A stretch of DNA of 64,000 bases from Takifugu bimaculatus (GCA_004026145.2 CP034994.1:9135025-9199024); one strand, 5' to 3'; positions 36,701-50,008 are shown, counted from the stretch's first letter. Program-made: numbers and translations. The notes: generated by a model not told the origin, from the letters alone.

Positions 36701-38083
36701 AGTGAGCTGCTGCACCACAGCAGGCATTCGGAATCAGACCTATCCGAGACGGGCAAACATGTTGACTCATCCTATTACATGTGTTCCAACAAGCACAAGT
36801 AAAGCAGGCAGAGGTGTTTCTATAGTGTTATGTCCATATATTCTTCTTATAAGGACAGCCCGTTGCTATGGAAATGCCTGACGTGGAAGTTTTCCGCAGC
36901 ATCTGGCTTTCTGGACATATTGTTTCCTCAAAAACTTGTTAGAGTTCACGCACCTGTAAGTTATAGATGTGAATTAAAATAGATCAGTCACCTATCAATT
37001 CACATCGATACTCCATTCCAAAAGTCATTTCCGCCATATTGATGGCAGGGTCATAAAAACAATGATTTCCCCCATCGATTCATCTGACTTTTAGTTTCCT
37101 GATTAATGAATTCCTCCTGTCCTGATGTTGACGGCTCCTTCTCTTATTTACAGGGAAGATTAAGACATTTTGTCCTTTAATCTGTATCATTTCATATCTT
37201 GCAATCATTTGAATAAAATGATAAAAGTGTTGTTGAATGGGCCGTATCCTGACACTGAATATTGATATTTCAGGCATTGATCAGCATTAGCGCAGTTTAC
37301 TGCCCTGACAGGACGAATTATTAGCAGCACTGCGATTTAAATACGCTGCTGGTGGAATTTAAGGGCGGCGACTAGAGAAAGCGAGACTGACGGGGTGATG
37401 TTGTATATGATGTTGTGGGTGACAGTGGTAGTCAAGTGGTCCCACAGCCCCCGATGCTCTCTTACACTCAATTTCTGAGGGTGTGTTTGTATAAGATGAC
37501 CCCTGACCTCAGCCCCTGGCACATGTCTGAGACAGGCTCCTCTCCATCTCTGATGCGTCAGCAGGGGGCCAGGACCTCCGACGCGCACAAACAAACTCGG
37601 AGAGACTAACAGAAGCGAAGCGAAAGTCAACCTGGCTTCTCCTGGTTATCCGCACCAACGCTAACAGCCTTCACCCACACAATGAAGGTGATGAAGTGCC
37701 CGTGTCCCGCCGTGTTTATATACCCCCGTGCAGCAGAGGACTACCGCAGCCACCAACACGGGCGTGTGTGCGCGCATTTGAATACACTCATAAAGTAGTC
37801 GGCGAGGCTCACTTCTAATCAGGGCCACCTCTGCTTTTTCATTTCCCAAGTTCAGTGGCCCAGCACGCGTGCACACATTAAATCATAACACACCTTCGCC
37901 TCCACAAATGATCCTCTACTCTGCTCCCTAAAACCGGCTTCAACACACAACGCGTGGAACTATATGTGGAACAATTGTACTTATGATGACGTAGGAATGG
38001 GAAATAGTTCTGATGGCGGAAGAGCTTCTGAACGTTGTGTGGACTGGAGCTCCTCTACGCTGCTCAAACATGACCACAATGAG

Positions 38084-38094
38084 CCCCCCCCCCC
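38084..38094. repeat. Poly-C run (11)
   Basis: Eleven C in GAGCCC...ACAGGG. Confidence 0.9.
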
Positions 38095-38299
38095 ACAGGG
38101 AAGCCTCCCGATGCTTATCCTCGGTCTGGCATTTTCAACACTTCCTGCTGTGGCATCTCCAAACGACAGCGGCATCGTGGCGCCCTGGCTGATTGACTAT
38201 TTCCTCCATATTTGACACACCGGTGAGTCAACTCATCAGTCACCTCGGAGAGCGGGCTGCGAGGTGTGTGTGGATATTGTGCGTGTACAGCGTTTGTGC

Positions 38300-38309
38300 G
38301 GGGGGGGGG
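38300..38309. repeat. Poly-G run (10)
   Basis: Ten G following GTTTGTGC. Confidence 0.9.
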
Positions 38310-38868
38310 ACAACACGGTAAAGAGGTGAATTGAAAGCCGTTTCATTCATCACTGTGATTCATGGAGTCGCAGCAACACAACTTTTCAGGTAACAAGTTG
38401 GTCGTACTTTTGGCGAATGTCCTGCAAAGTTTTGACCGAGTGACACTCAGAGGAGGAGGAGGACCGCTATGGATCCCCATAAGGACCACAAACACTCCCG
38501 TTTGTCCTCAATCTCCAATTTGATTTTAAAACGTTCTAAATTGGTATAGAATACGGAGTAAAATCTGATCTTTTTTGGTTTTCTTTGTCTTTTTCTTCAC
38601 ACACACTACACGTCCAACCGTACACGTATATTTTAAGACAAATTTCTGCAGACTTTTTTTTAAAAGTCCAGGCCGTTTCTGTGGGTGGACCTGAGACGTG
38701 GCTGGATGCCATTTTAACTGGGTAGCCTGTTTTTCGTCGTTAAAAAAGGGAAACTCGTGATAGGACAGCATCTCACTGTCCCGCTGAGAGAAAGACTGCT
38801 GTGGCTACAGGATGGCTATTGTAAAGAAGATACTTCTGGAAGCAATCATGGGAATTTACATCATCCCT

Positions 38869-38985
38869 TGACATTTAGCCCTACACTCCACATGCTATCA
38901 ATGTGGGGTCTGGTGTGTGTGTGTGTGTGTGTGTGTGTGAGGAATTAAATATCTTTCCCTGACATTTAGCCTTGCTGTCCACATG
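38869..38985. repeat. Imperfect direct repeat flanking the GT tract
   Basis: TGACATTTAGCC...TCCACATG occurs at 38869-38894 and again at 38960-38985, matching at 22 of 26 bases and 91 bases apart, with the GT microsatellite between. This looks like a local tandem duplication that has diverged. Confidence 0.7.
38913..38939. repeat. (GT)13 microsatellite
   Basis: A pure GT run lying between two similar 26-base segments (38869-38894 and 38960-38985). Confidence 0.97.
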
Positions 38986-39049
38986 GCGCTCTGGGAAGAG
39001 GCAACGTGGGAATGCCAATCTTGAATGCTGCAACATATTATTATTATTT

Positions 39050-39072
39050 GTGTGCGTGTGTGTGTGTGTGTG
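39050..39072. repeat. (TG)n microsatellite, interrupted, after an ATT run
   Basis: A TG repeat with one GC interruption follows ATTATTATT. It is the second GT tract within 140 bases. Confidence 0.93.
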
Positions 39073-39779
39073 CTGTGCAACCATGTCAGAATTGGAATCC
39101 ACAGTTATTAAGGGGAACGCCTGCCACTCATGTGTCTCCAGAGGGTGAGGAGACCAGGCACCATATAGGAGGGAGAAAGAAGAGGCAGAACGAGAGAAGA
39201 CATGGTGAGAAGGCCGGCTAATGAAGGACAGAAAGCCAGTGGTGAAAGTGTCAAGGCACCTATTGTATTGGTGTGCAGGAGCGGTGAAGACAAGCTAGCA
39301 GCCACTGCAACTTTAGGATCGCCATTAAACTCTTGCACTTATAGTGTTCATGGTTAGCTTTGTGTGTCAGAGGAGAAAGGGATCGTAAAACAGGGCTTTG
39401 TCTGTCTGCTATCGATTTATTTCTTTCGTTAGGGCGATGACACTGTCTGCTTAAGATGTCCAAGCGCACACTGTAATTACAAAGCACTTCTGTCTTTATT
39501 GATGTCACTTTGTTAGTTTAATTACACTATATTGGGTTTTAGAGTCACGGCAAGAGCAAAGCTATAATGTAGGGCAAAAATCATCAATGGAACATTCTCT
39601 TTTGAAGATGTCAGGGGCAGGTTGTTGGGACATTATTATTTCATGGACAGGCAACATCTACAAAGGCAAATAAGAAATTAAAGAAAAGAATATTTCTTCT
39701 GGGGGGCGGGGGGCAGCCAATCAGAGGGAGGAGGGCCTTCATGGAAATGAAACACCTGGGTTCAACCTTGAGCCTGACT

Positions 39780-39960
39780 GCTTACGTGCCCGGTCCCCAG
39801 GTGCCAGGCCTGACTGAGCAGCGCGCACCATGAGAACCCTTGATGTGTGCGCGTTATCTGCGTGTCAGCACCGGCGCGCGTGCATCCAGCGTATATATGA
39901 CGGGACGGGACCCAGGGGGAGGCGGTGCCACGTGAAGGTGACCCATGAGGGGAAGAAGAG
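39780..39960. other. CpG-rich patch with TATATATG
   Basis: CpGs cluster in GCGCGCACC, GTGCGCGTTATC and CACCGGCGCGCGTGC, followed by GTATATATGACGGGACGGG. It is shorter and less dense than the block at 30610-30890 and has no other promoter marks. Confidence 0.2.
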
Positions 39961-41801
39961 GAGGGAGAGGCCACCTGCTTGCTGGCAGTAGCAAAATGAG
40001 GGTGACAGCCATCCACCTGTCTGGGAGCACTCTCATTCAAGACCCCATCTGCCCACCCCCTTTGGGATACTTCTCCCCCCAGGGGAGCCTGTGACCCTCG
40101 CTGTTGTTCCGTTGACTGGGCCTCCTGTTCTTATTCCCTGCAGCCGAATAAAACGGCAACTGTTCACCTCCGCCCAGAGGCCTTTCTGGGGCACTATAAT
40201 ACAGTACAATACATGAGGGACCCTGCAGCAGGCGTTTGCTGTTTTACTGTACTTTGCTTCTTCTCTTCTCCTTTTAAAGTGATACAGGCCCCAAGGCCTT
40301 ATGTGTCAGACTCTGCTATAAGTATGCCGGTGTGGCTAACTCATCCGTGATAGCCAACAGGGAAGGCCCTTTATTTGCTCGCTTTCTTTTCCCTCCACAA
40401 TGATGTTCTCCAAACAGAAAACTCATCATCAGTGGTCAGACCAACAATGGAGCAATTTGCCAATTTGGCAACTCAAACAATGGTCACATACTGTATAGTA
40501 CACTGTGTAATTCTCTTTGTCTCTCATTCTCTGTTTCTCTCTCTCTCATACACACAGATTTACACTCTCCCACCAACCAATCCCCCCTGTGGATAAGTCT
40601 CTATACTGTATTCAGTGCAGACTGAAGTCAGGCCAATCCCCATCTCCCATGGCTGCAGACCTGAGACCTAAAGCTGTGTTTGCTCTTTCTGGACAGGCTT
40701 CAACCACATAACTGAGGGGGGGGGTCTAAGACCCACCAGACTTCTAACGTCTTCTCATTTTCAGTAGTCCTCCAGGGCTGACGGATCTACTGGATTCTAC
40801 CTCTGAGCAAGAACTTTTGAGTAGCAGCAAGAGGAAGGATAGATGGATAGGTTAGGTGGATAGATGAGAGCAGCAGGGGGGGGGATGAAAGTCCAATAAT
40901 AAAAACAAAAAGACTCAATCAGACACGGCGGGTCGCGGAGGAGACCCACGGGACAGGATCCAGACCCGGCGGCAGATGTCAGTGAATTTCAACTGCTCCC
41001 TAAATTAAAATCTTTACACGCTCAACTTCGAGTGAGCGTGTTGAAGAAATTATGGGATTTTCTGCAGTCAGGATGGGGTCCAAACATGAAAAAGCAGCAG
41101 AAATAAACCCTTGCATACAACCAAACCAGCACTCTGGGCGGTGCTTTGATGCCATAGGAGTTAATGCATGAATGGCTCTGCCTCTGGCCATTAGCATGCC
41201 TCTGGCTATTAAACATGCCAGGGGCCAAACCTCATTATTGATAGATGCACATTTAAAATTCTTTTTTGCATGCACATACACACTAAATATATGCACACTG
41301 TACCGAAGATGGATATAACTCCAGTAAATAAAAAAAAAAAGCCATTTGAAGCTTTTTCATGGCTCATACTGCTCATCATGAACAAGTGAACCGAACTGGG
41401 TCACTTGGGTAAAAACCAAATTCTGGCTGCAATACAGGGACTGACCCGACAGCATGAGGGCCGTGTGCAACAGCTGTGCTGAGCTGAGTTTTGTTGCAGC
41501 TCCACTGCATTATCGTGCATCTGCAGACGGACACCCTTGATTAAAAAAGGATAAACAAGCAGCTCATAAATCTTTGCTTATCACAAAAGCAAACCGACTC
41601 GCACAGCAACAGAATTAGCCACATGTTTTGGCCAAAGGCAACAGAGAGTAATAGATTGTAATAGGGTTCACTACAGGAAAGCAGCAAAAAAACAAAGTGC
41701 AAAGTGATAGCCAGGAAAAGTGCAAGGTGTAAACAAAGAACAGTGGGAGTGGTGAATAAACGGTGACTGGAGAACCAAATAGAGCAGGAAGAAAGGAATA
41801 C

Positions 41802-41832
41802 AGGAGGAGGAGGGGGAGGGGGAGGAGGAGGT
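41802..41832. repeat. GGA/GGGGGA purine repeat, possible G-quadruplex
   Basis: GGAGGAGGA followed by two GGGGGA units and GGAGGAGG. GGA repeats are known to form two-tetrad quadruplexes. In gene sense the RNA would be C-rich. Confidence 0.9.
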
Positions 41833-42163
41833 GTTGGGGCGAGGGTGAAACCAGGAGGGTTATGACTATGAGTGGGGAAGGTTGGTCTCATTACTATTAG
41901 CCTCCTCTGTCCCTGCAGGCTCAGGTGACCCCAGCTCTCCAGCCCTCTGCCTTCCACACCACTAATCATTTGGTTTTAATCACCAGAATATTCTCCCCCT
42001 TTTGTCCCTCCCCCATCTCGACTCTCCTCTATTCATGCCCTACTGTGCGCCCTAGCCTTTTCCAAGGTCCAGCTAATTTTATTCTAATTGGCCAGAGCCT
42101 GGTCTGGGACCGATCTGCCTCATTGTCCACGTCTATCAGTCCATCTCTGTTTTCACACGCCAT

Positions 42164-42193
42164 TCTTCTTCTTCCTCCTCCTCCTCCTCCTCT
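42164..42193. repeat. Polypyrimidine CTT/CTC repeat
   Basis: TTCTTCTTCTTCC grading into CTCCTCCTC, about 30 bases of pure pyrimidine. Confidence 0.93.
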
Positions 42194-42275
42194 TGCCTTT
42201 ACAATTTCTCTGTGTGTTTCTTTATGTGCTGACTCCCTCATCTCTCTTTCAGCACCAGGTTTCAGTCGCCTCTCC

Positions 42276-42300
42276 GCTGCTGCTGCTGCTGCTGCTGCTG
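42276..42300. repeat. (GCT)8 trinucleotide repeat
   Basis: Eight GCT units on the plus strand, hence CAG units in camta1 sense. The overlapping frames give Leu, Ala or Gln runs, but no conserved coding context surrounds it, so it is treated as an intronic microsatellite. Confidence 0.96.
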
Positions 42301-43262
42301 TGGTTCCTTCTTCCTCTGTCTGCTCACTGATGTTTGCCCTCCCTCTCCTGTTGACCTTACATTCCACAAGACAAAACAAATAGCCTTGATGTTGTCTGGC
42401 AGCAAACTGCCTCGATTCACATACAAGGGAGTGGAAGGGAAATGTGAAGCCATTCAATTAGGTAAATCTAATGGCTGAGGTCTGCTGTTCCCCCTGTTTT
42501 TCATGTAGGAGTGAGAAGACACGGGCTGAGCTTCAAATGACACACAAAGAATAAATGTGCTGTGTGAAGAACAAAGACAGATAAGATGCCTGCTGGCCAG
42601 AACGCACATAAAATCAGAATGAAACAGACAGTCCAGGGAACTAGTTTCCTTCCCAATGAATGCGCATGAGTGCATTACACACATTAAAATAAGAGCTCTG
42701 CCAAATTTAATTCTACTGCATTCCTTTATGATCTTTGAAATGACATCACCAAAAAACAAACGTCCACCTCCTGATTAAGCCCTTGAGAATTAGCCTCTTC
42801 ACAACATCACTTAATTGGATTTGCTCGTAAATGCTTCCTAAAGTGGCTTAAACGTAGCGGTACAGTAAGCAGTCCTGCTCCTGATCTCACGTCCTGAGCT
42901 TTGCCTCCTTTCCCAGGGTTCTTGTTTTGAACCACAACGTCAGGCTCTACCAAGGACAATCCCCCAGGCAGTTTCCATGAGAAGGCCAGGCATGCTAATT
43001 ATACAGCTTGCATCAGAATGGAAGATCCTCACAGCCAAAAACTGCCAAAGGTCGCCTTCGTCAGCCATTTGACCTTATTTGTCCTTGGTGGATCGAGTGG
43101 ATGGTCGGGACAAACGATCCTGCTAGGTGAGCTATAATTTTCCAAATGATTTAAAAGACTGACTCTTTTTAGACGCTCATTAAGGAGAAACCACATCAAA
43201 TCTGTACGTCTCAATAGCTGGAAATCTGGTGTCAGATCTCACAGTATTGGTCATCAAGCCCA

Positions 43263-43281
43263 CCGTCCCCGTCCCCGTCCC
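43263..43281. repeat. (CCCCGT)3 hexanucleotide repeat
   Basis: Three CCCCGT-type units followed by CCTCCCAGCC. Confidence 0.88.
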
Positions 43282-43984
43282 TCCCAGCCAAAAAGCAGGG
43301 GCAAGATGGAACGCCAGCATTACAATCACATGCTACAAATCCTCTACTTTTCTTTTCTCCTCTGGATCAACAGCTCCAATAAATTTTCATTACACCTGTG
43401 TGAAGCGCTTCAAATAGAGCCACAGAAGCAGAAACTAATTACTTTCTAATTTATTGACTAATGGCCGCAGCCCTGGGAGACAGCTGCAATTGTTCTAACA
43501 GTCCTGCTGCTCCGACTACACTCAGGTCCACTTTAGATTCATAACCAAAATAATTTATCATTACAAGCACATTAAATTGAACCGTATAGACCATAACAGT
43601 GGTAATTTATATCATTTTGTTGTTAGGGATGCTTGTCTCTCTTGAAAGCGTGCAGGCAGAGCCTGTGATGGGACTTGGTCTCCAGACAGTTGTTGCATGT
43701 GGCAGGTTGACTTTTTTGTTCTTAAGAGAACTCTTTGTTTGGTCACTTGGCCGTGTGAGAGGCAGCAGAAGCAAATGTGTGCCCTTTAAAAAGCCTGCCA
43801 GGGTTTGCATCTGCCCGTACCATGCAAACACGGCAGGAAAAGCACTAGACGCTTGTTAATACCTGCATATCTGTGAGGCCTCATCAAAACATCAAGGTAA
43901 AGAGCAGATAAACCACCTCTACTGACTTGAGCTAAAGTTTCTGCTGTGATTTAGGTTCCTGCAGCCCTTCAACAGACCGAAGCA

Positions 43985-44300
43985 CCATTTCATGTTAATA
44001 TAATAACTGCCGGTAATTGCATTTATCTCCTAATGCATCTCTTCCTTGATGTGAACAATGCCTTTCGTGATGTCAACATCCCTATCAACAAAAGGCAAAT
44101 GGTTACCCGGCGGTTTGAAGAGCGTGATAAAAAACATTAGCCACGTGTCTGGGCTTTTCTTAATCACTATGGTGAGGACACCATTTATGCCGTGATGGGA
44201 AATTGTGAGGCAAAGAATGAAATGGCATTTTCCACGGGCATCATTAAGATGGAAGGCCCATATGATCATGCAAATTCATTATGTAAGCAGTGATTGCCCT
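43985..44300. promoter_or_regulatory. Candidate conserved non-coding element with POU octamer
   Basis: Unique sequence with GGTAATTGCATTTATC, CACTATGGTGAGGACACC and a perfect ATGCAAAT octamer at 44268-44275 followed by TCATTATG. The octamer is a POU-factor site. Confidence 0.3.
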
Positions 44301-46769
44301 CCGTGAGGTCAGTGGTCTGAAACGCTGCCAGAGCAGGAACCTTGTGTCTGCACAGCCACTGCACATAATAGAACAGAGCCGGAATGTGTGTTTAAAGTGG
44401 CGATGGAAGAAACCTTTTGCTTTCATATATCATTATGAAGTAAATGCAATATATAATAGCTGTGGAATAATCAGACCATCAGCATTTAAATGGGCGCCCT
44501 GTAAAGCTCCCGCTCCCGCGTGGCACATGGTGTGAAATCTTCCAGGAAAATGAAGGCTGACTGGTGATCCAGTAGTCTGACAACACTTCCATCCCCTTCA
44601 TGGCTCCTATATGGGCTGTTTTCTTCCCCTCCACATATTATCCCGTGATATTGATAGTTCCACTTTAATGTAGAAATGGAAAACTCCCCTAGTTCCTATA
44701 AGCGAGACATGAAAGTGGGTGGAAGGGAAGCTGATGTCTGCCCGTCTGACTGCTTTTCCATATTAAAAATGCTGAATGCGAGGCGGATGGAAACACAGTA
44801 ACGATGATGTCATTAATCTGGTCATTATATTGTATAATCAACTTTTATTTCACAATAATTAGTTAAAATTCCACAGCTCTGCTTGCCTTTGACAATACTT
44901 TGGAGCTTAATGTCCCCCTCAGGTCATCAATTAAACCTTCACAAAACCATTTGCGTTCATAAAATGATGTATTTAGATTGTTTTTAATGTCATGAAATAA
45001 ATCCTTACATCTGAAGAAAAATAAACGAATTGTCTTGCCATCAACGAGGGTTTCCGGCAAGTAAAGATGGGGGGGGTAATTTTGTCGTACGTGCGAGTGA
45101 TTAAACACTAAAAATGTGATCAGAACATTAACGTAACACAAATTTTATCTTCATATTTTGTATGTTTTTCCATCTATTTGTGCAAGTTCTAAATATCAGA
45201 TTACATGAGAAGCGCACTGATTTAATGGGAGGAACCACCCCATCTAACAGAAACGCAGCATCAGATCCAACAGCGGTGCTGCTACTGGTGCTATGTTGTG
45301 TTTATTGTGCTGTGTGAAGTTGAGCCACTCGTGGTGTGGCCCTGAGGGAGGGTCTGAACAGTAACAGCCTGTCTCTATGGGAGCCAACCTCCATTCACAC
45401 CTCCCTCTGTTTGGACCTTCCAACTGCTTAAATTTACACGTCGCCGTCATTAAAAACCAGACAGAAAACCTGTGCAAATTAGAAATGCATCTGCAGTCGC
45501 CCATGTGTAACAACAACAACAACAGCAGCACTGTAGATGACCTTTTGCCTGGTGTTTTTCAATTCCTCGTGCTTTTTTCTTTATTTGGATAAAACAAAAC
45601 AAGCCCTGTTGTGACTTATTCAGTGATTCTGTAAAACCCCCTCACACAAGGTTCAGTCTGTAATATATGAATTAGCAGACAAAAAAATGTGAGATTTAAG
45701 GTTCATTAAATGAGCATAAATGAAGACAGAAGAACAGAGACACACATATTGGCACCTAAATGCCACTTGTCACTCCCCTTTCTTCCTGCCCTGTGTTTTC
45801 CGTGTCCTCTTTTCCACACATTTAAGCTTTCAGAGACTGATCAATAGAATCCAGCAAGTCACAAAGAGGCAGAAGAAAGTGTGTGGAGGGGGTGTCCCCC
45901 GGGACAGACAATAAGGACACCGAAGAATAAAACAGACACACACACAGTGGCACAAAGACACAACCTGTTCTACATTAGCGAGCAGAGCGCTGACGTCAGT
46001 CTCCTGTTTAGGACTCAGCCCACCTAATGGAGCATGGCCAAGGCAAGCATTTGTGTTTGTGCAGCAGACAGTGCATGTGTGATTTAATGTCAGGCTGAGA
46101 GGGTTTACCTGCTACAACAGAGGCAGAGGAAGGACGCGCCGCAACGGGGGCTGTTAATACCCAGAGTGCACCAAAGACGTACGCACATAAGTGACGGCTG
46201 CGCCGCACTACACTGTAAATGAGGTTGCTTTAAATACGTGGACAGAGGACACGGGCAGAAATAAATGATGCTCCCACCAAATGTGCCAGCACTGGGAGCG
46301 CAACATCTCTGAATGAGATTGTTTTGGCATCATAGATATGGAGGGAGAAAAATCGGTTTCAGGGCCAAGCGTGGTGCCAAGGACATCCAGAAGGGCACAG
46401 CTCTGGTGATCTGTTCATATCAATTTGCTCCCTCCTGCAGACAGAGAACGCCACAGCACGCGGCTCTGCATCTTTAAGGAATATCGCCACCATAACGGTG
46501 CCATAAAACAGATCATTTTACAGTCAAACCATCTATGGCTCAAATGCACTTGAAGCAGAAGCCCTTTTCAAGCAACATAAACTTTAACATGGCGCTACAT
46601 CTGCCGAGCCACTAGCTTCCATGCTACAGCACATGTGACTGGCTGATTTCATTAGAAGATGGCCCCACCCTCTCTATCCCTTCTGTTCCTGTTCTCCTCT
46701 CTGACAACAGTTGAAAAGTTTGTAACATCTCAACGATTAACCACTCTAAAGAGTCGCATCAGGCCGCTG

Positions 46770-47050
46770 AGTGGATGTTATTAAACAGATGAGCAGACGT
46801 TCCATTTCTATTTCCAAATGGTATAAAATATTAAGATTTTACCACTTTACACTCGATGGTCGTGTCACAATGTTAAACATCATGAATATTTTACATACAC
46901 TTATGGCCCATAAAGATGATATTACAATAGGATATTACCACTGGATGCAAAATAAGCTGATATTGAGGCGTTTGCGGCCATCAAAATATCTCGTCTGCGT
47001 GGAAATCATCCATCTTAAATGGACATTTTCTACTTGAATGCGCATTGAAA
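46770..47050. promoter_or_regulatory. Candidate conserved non-coding element
   Basis: Unique AT-rich block with GTATAAAATATTAAG, CATCATGAATATTTTAC and GGCCCATAAAGATG. A frame of 88 codons crosses it but has no recognisable domain or coding texture. Confidence 0.27.
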
Positions 47051-47639
47051 ACAAACCCATTCGAAGGGCTCAAGCAAATCACAGAAAACCAGACAAAAGC
47101 CGTGATAGTCATTAGCGGAAGAAGGAGTGACTCTTTTCCCACTTGATGTAACTTTTAAACAACAATTCCTCCCTTGAAAACTCTGTTAAACTGTGATTTG
47201 AGATGAAAACTCCCTCATCCGCGCTGAGAAGCAATCATAGATCATTAATGCATTTTAATTCAGACAGCATAGATTACAGTTCATCCGGGAACACTTTTGA
47301 TTTTTGTCCAGCGGGATCACTGTGTTCTCTGGACCTTTACTAAAAGCCACCTGATCTATACACAGCCTAATAGAAAAGCTGTCAGGTGTTGAGAGAGGTG
47401 CAGCCATCGCTTGGCAGTGGTCATACGTGAACACACTCCAGTGCACGCACACAGATGCAGACCCAACAAAGAACCCCCAACGTGCAGGAGCCTGGAAAGA
47501 CTAGAGAAAAGTGAGTATTCGTTTTGTTTAGAAGTTCTATAGGAGTATATGAGGCAAAGCAAACGCTCCCAAATGGCAGAGCAGATAACGAGATGATGTG
47601 TGAGAGGGAGGATGGGCCAAAGCTAAAGTTCAATTAAGA

Positions 47640-47745
47640 ACGTTGAGGGCATCAATTTGTTTCCCTTAATTACTTTGTTAATTTGTTAAAGCATTTGCTT
47701 AGGAAAATTCCAGCGTCTTATTTTCTGCTGTGATAATGAAGTTTG
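47640..47745. promoter_or_regulatory. Candidate conserved non-coding element
   Basis: CTTAATTACTTTGTTAATTTG followed by AAAGCATTTGC and GATAATGAAG. It lies about 150 bases before the GCTTCTCTG hairpin. Confidence 0.25.
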
Positions 47746-47896
47746 TGGGAGGGATGGGGCCGTGGGATGGGGTGAGTGCCTCTAAATGGCTCACCCTCTG
47801 GTTCTAAACGCAGCGCTCAATATGCCTTCTCGCCCGTCCTCGATTTTCCCTTGCAGGATGTGTAGGTAATGAGGCCCTCCTGTAGAGCGGTGCTCC

Positions 47897-47920
47897 GCTT
47901 CTCTGTTGGTTCAGAGAAGC
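47897..47920. repeat. Perfect 9-bp hairpin with 6-nt loop
   Basis: GCTTCTCTG, loop TTGGTT, CAGAGAAGC. A GTCATGAC palindrome follows at 47934-47941. The stem is too short for a microRNA precursor. Confidence 0.95.
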
Positions 47921-50008
47921 ACACCCCCACCATGTCATGACACCATGACAGATAGGAGCCGCTGAAAGCATATGGCCAACGTGGCAATGTCTCCAATGTC
48001 CTCCAAAATGTGGTCGGGCTCAGGCATAATGAGAGGGGAGATATGCCTAAATCCTAAACATAGGAGACATTAGTCATCAGATTTTTTCTCGTCTGCCACG
48101 GATCGTGTAGAAAAAGAAATCTTACCTTGCAGGATTTGACATTAACCTTTTTACAGAAGTGTCTTTTGTGCAAGTGAATGTGATGTTTCACTCCGGAGCC
48201 AATTGTACTTGTCTTTTGTAATCAAATTCAGGACTATTTAATAAAAAGTAATACTGCCAGTTGCATAGGTTCAAAGTTAAATGGCTCATAAGTTAGTAAG
48301 CTAAGCAATCATTACAGGAATGTATGTAACTGCAACTCCCATGTCCCACGATATGAGCTGCAAATACAGGACAATTAAAAATTTCCAGCTGAATAGTTCA
48401 GCAGTTCAGCAGCGGCTTGAGGTGAATCCCAACATGAGCTCTGGTGTCACACGCTGAGCATAGAAGCTGGCCGGAACGTCACTGGGGCAGGAGGTGACAC
48501 GTGTGTTTGGCCAGGAAGTGGCTGCTCACCTGTCAACTGTCACTGCTGTTAGCGTCCAGAAGTGTCTCCAGCAGCCAGACAGGGCTTCAGATAAGGCGCC
48601 CGTCCAGGTCTGCCCTCGACGCGGCCTTTCCCTGGCCCAGGCTCCACTGCCAGTCTCCTCGCTGCTGTCCTGTCTGGCCTGTTAACACTGAGCGTCTAGA
48701 CGCCATCCAGCACGCAAGCGTTCACCCCATCCGACCCGAGGTCGCCCCCAGCTCGTGCGCTTTCTCTGCGCTCAGCAGTGTGTCACAACACAGGCTGGCA
48801 GGAAGTCTGCCACCGGGAGTGACGGAACAATTTCAGACACTTCCCGCTCTTGTTTTTATCTCCATCTGTGAGCGGAATCCTTCGGCTGAGGTGACGCGCG
48901 TTAACCGGCCTCACAGGTTGGATATAAGGGCAGATCTGAAAGGCATCCACTGAATAGAGGGAAATGAATAAGCACGGTGGTTCTGGCGGCAGGCAAACTA
49001 GCTGCAATTTTTTAATGCCGGCTGTCAAATCTAAATAGTTTTTAAAAAAGGAAATAGGTGGAATAGAGCACATTTTATTCAGCCTGTGTGCTTTGTTTGA
49101 TTTGTAAAGTGTCACCACGCAGCCACCATTTAGACTCATCTTAATATAAATTCCTGCTGCATTAGAGGGTAACCGTGGCGATGTATCAATGTCACATTCC
49201 AAAGCAGAAAGCAAGAGCCTCATTTATGACTGATCTGTATTAAATTATAAGGATTAAATCAGAGATCCCTAATTAGGTCCCAATAAAAGCATCAGAAATC
49301 TCTGAGTGTGCTGTGATTGGATAAAAATATTAAAACACACTAAATGAAATTGGTTTACCACCGAGTGGGCACCCTCTGGAGCGAAGCGGGGGTGGAGGGA
49401 AGAGCGAGGAGAAGACAGATGCATGGAAGGAGCAGGAGGGGAGTCTCAGGGTGAGTCACACCTCTTTGCCTCAGAAAAGCTCTTAAATTCCACATGTGAC
49501 CCAAGAGAGAAAGCTCCGAAGAGTCAGTGTGATCCAGAAGATGAGGGCCGCGAGGTGGTCACATGATTGCTGCAGGCATGACAGGAGGCTCCAAAAGACG
49601 GTAATTCTTGCATGTTTATTGCGGACTATATGTGCATTCAGACACTATAACAAACACCATAAAGCACACACATCTGGGAGCAGCTCCTCCTGCTCCTGCG
49701 CTCCTCCTGATGTCAGGATAGCCAAAAGCTTTTAAGTGCCTTAAACTCATAATAACCCTTAATGCTTTAGTCTCCCCCTGTGAGCTCCCAGTTTGTCTGT
49801 AAGAAAATGAAATGCAATTGAATTAGATGCAAAGATACAGGATGTTCAGACTTGCCAGTTCTTGCTTGGGATTTGGTGCCTGGAAAGGCATTAGGAGGGG
49901 AGCCGGGAGTAAACACACTCCCAGGACGGGTTATTTGTTGACAGGGAAGCCTAGATAGAGGAAATCCAAACAACCCCTAAGTAGCACCAAATACCATTGG
50001 CTGCTTTA

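Noticed and set aside
41925..42457. Overlapping 152- and 142-codon ORFs on opposite strands, including an alanine run
   Set aside because: The frames are sustained by CTC, CTT and GCT repeats; no conserved flanking protein sequence.
48501..48953. 150-codon plus-strand ORF
   Set aside because: GC-rich chance frame with Ser/Pro/Leu bias, no family resemblance, and an overlapping opposite-strand frame of similar length.
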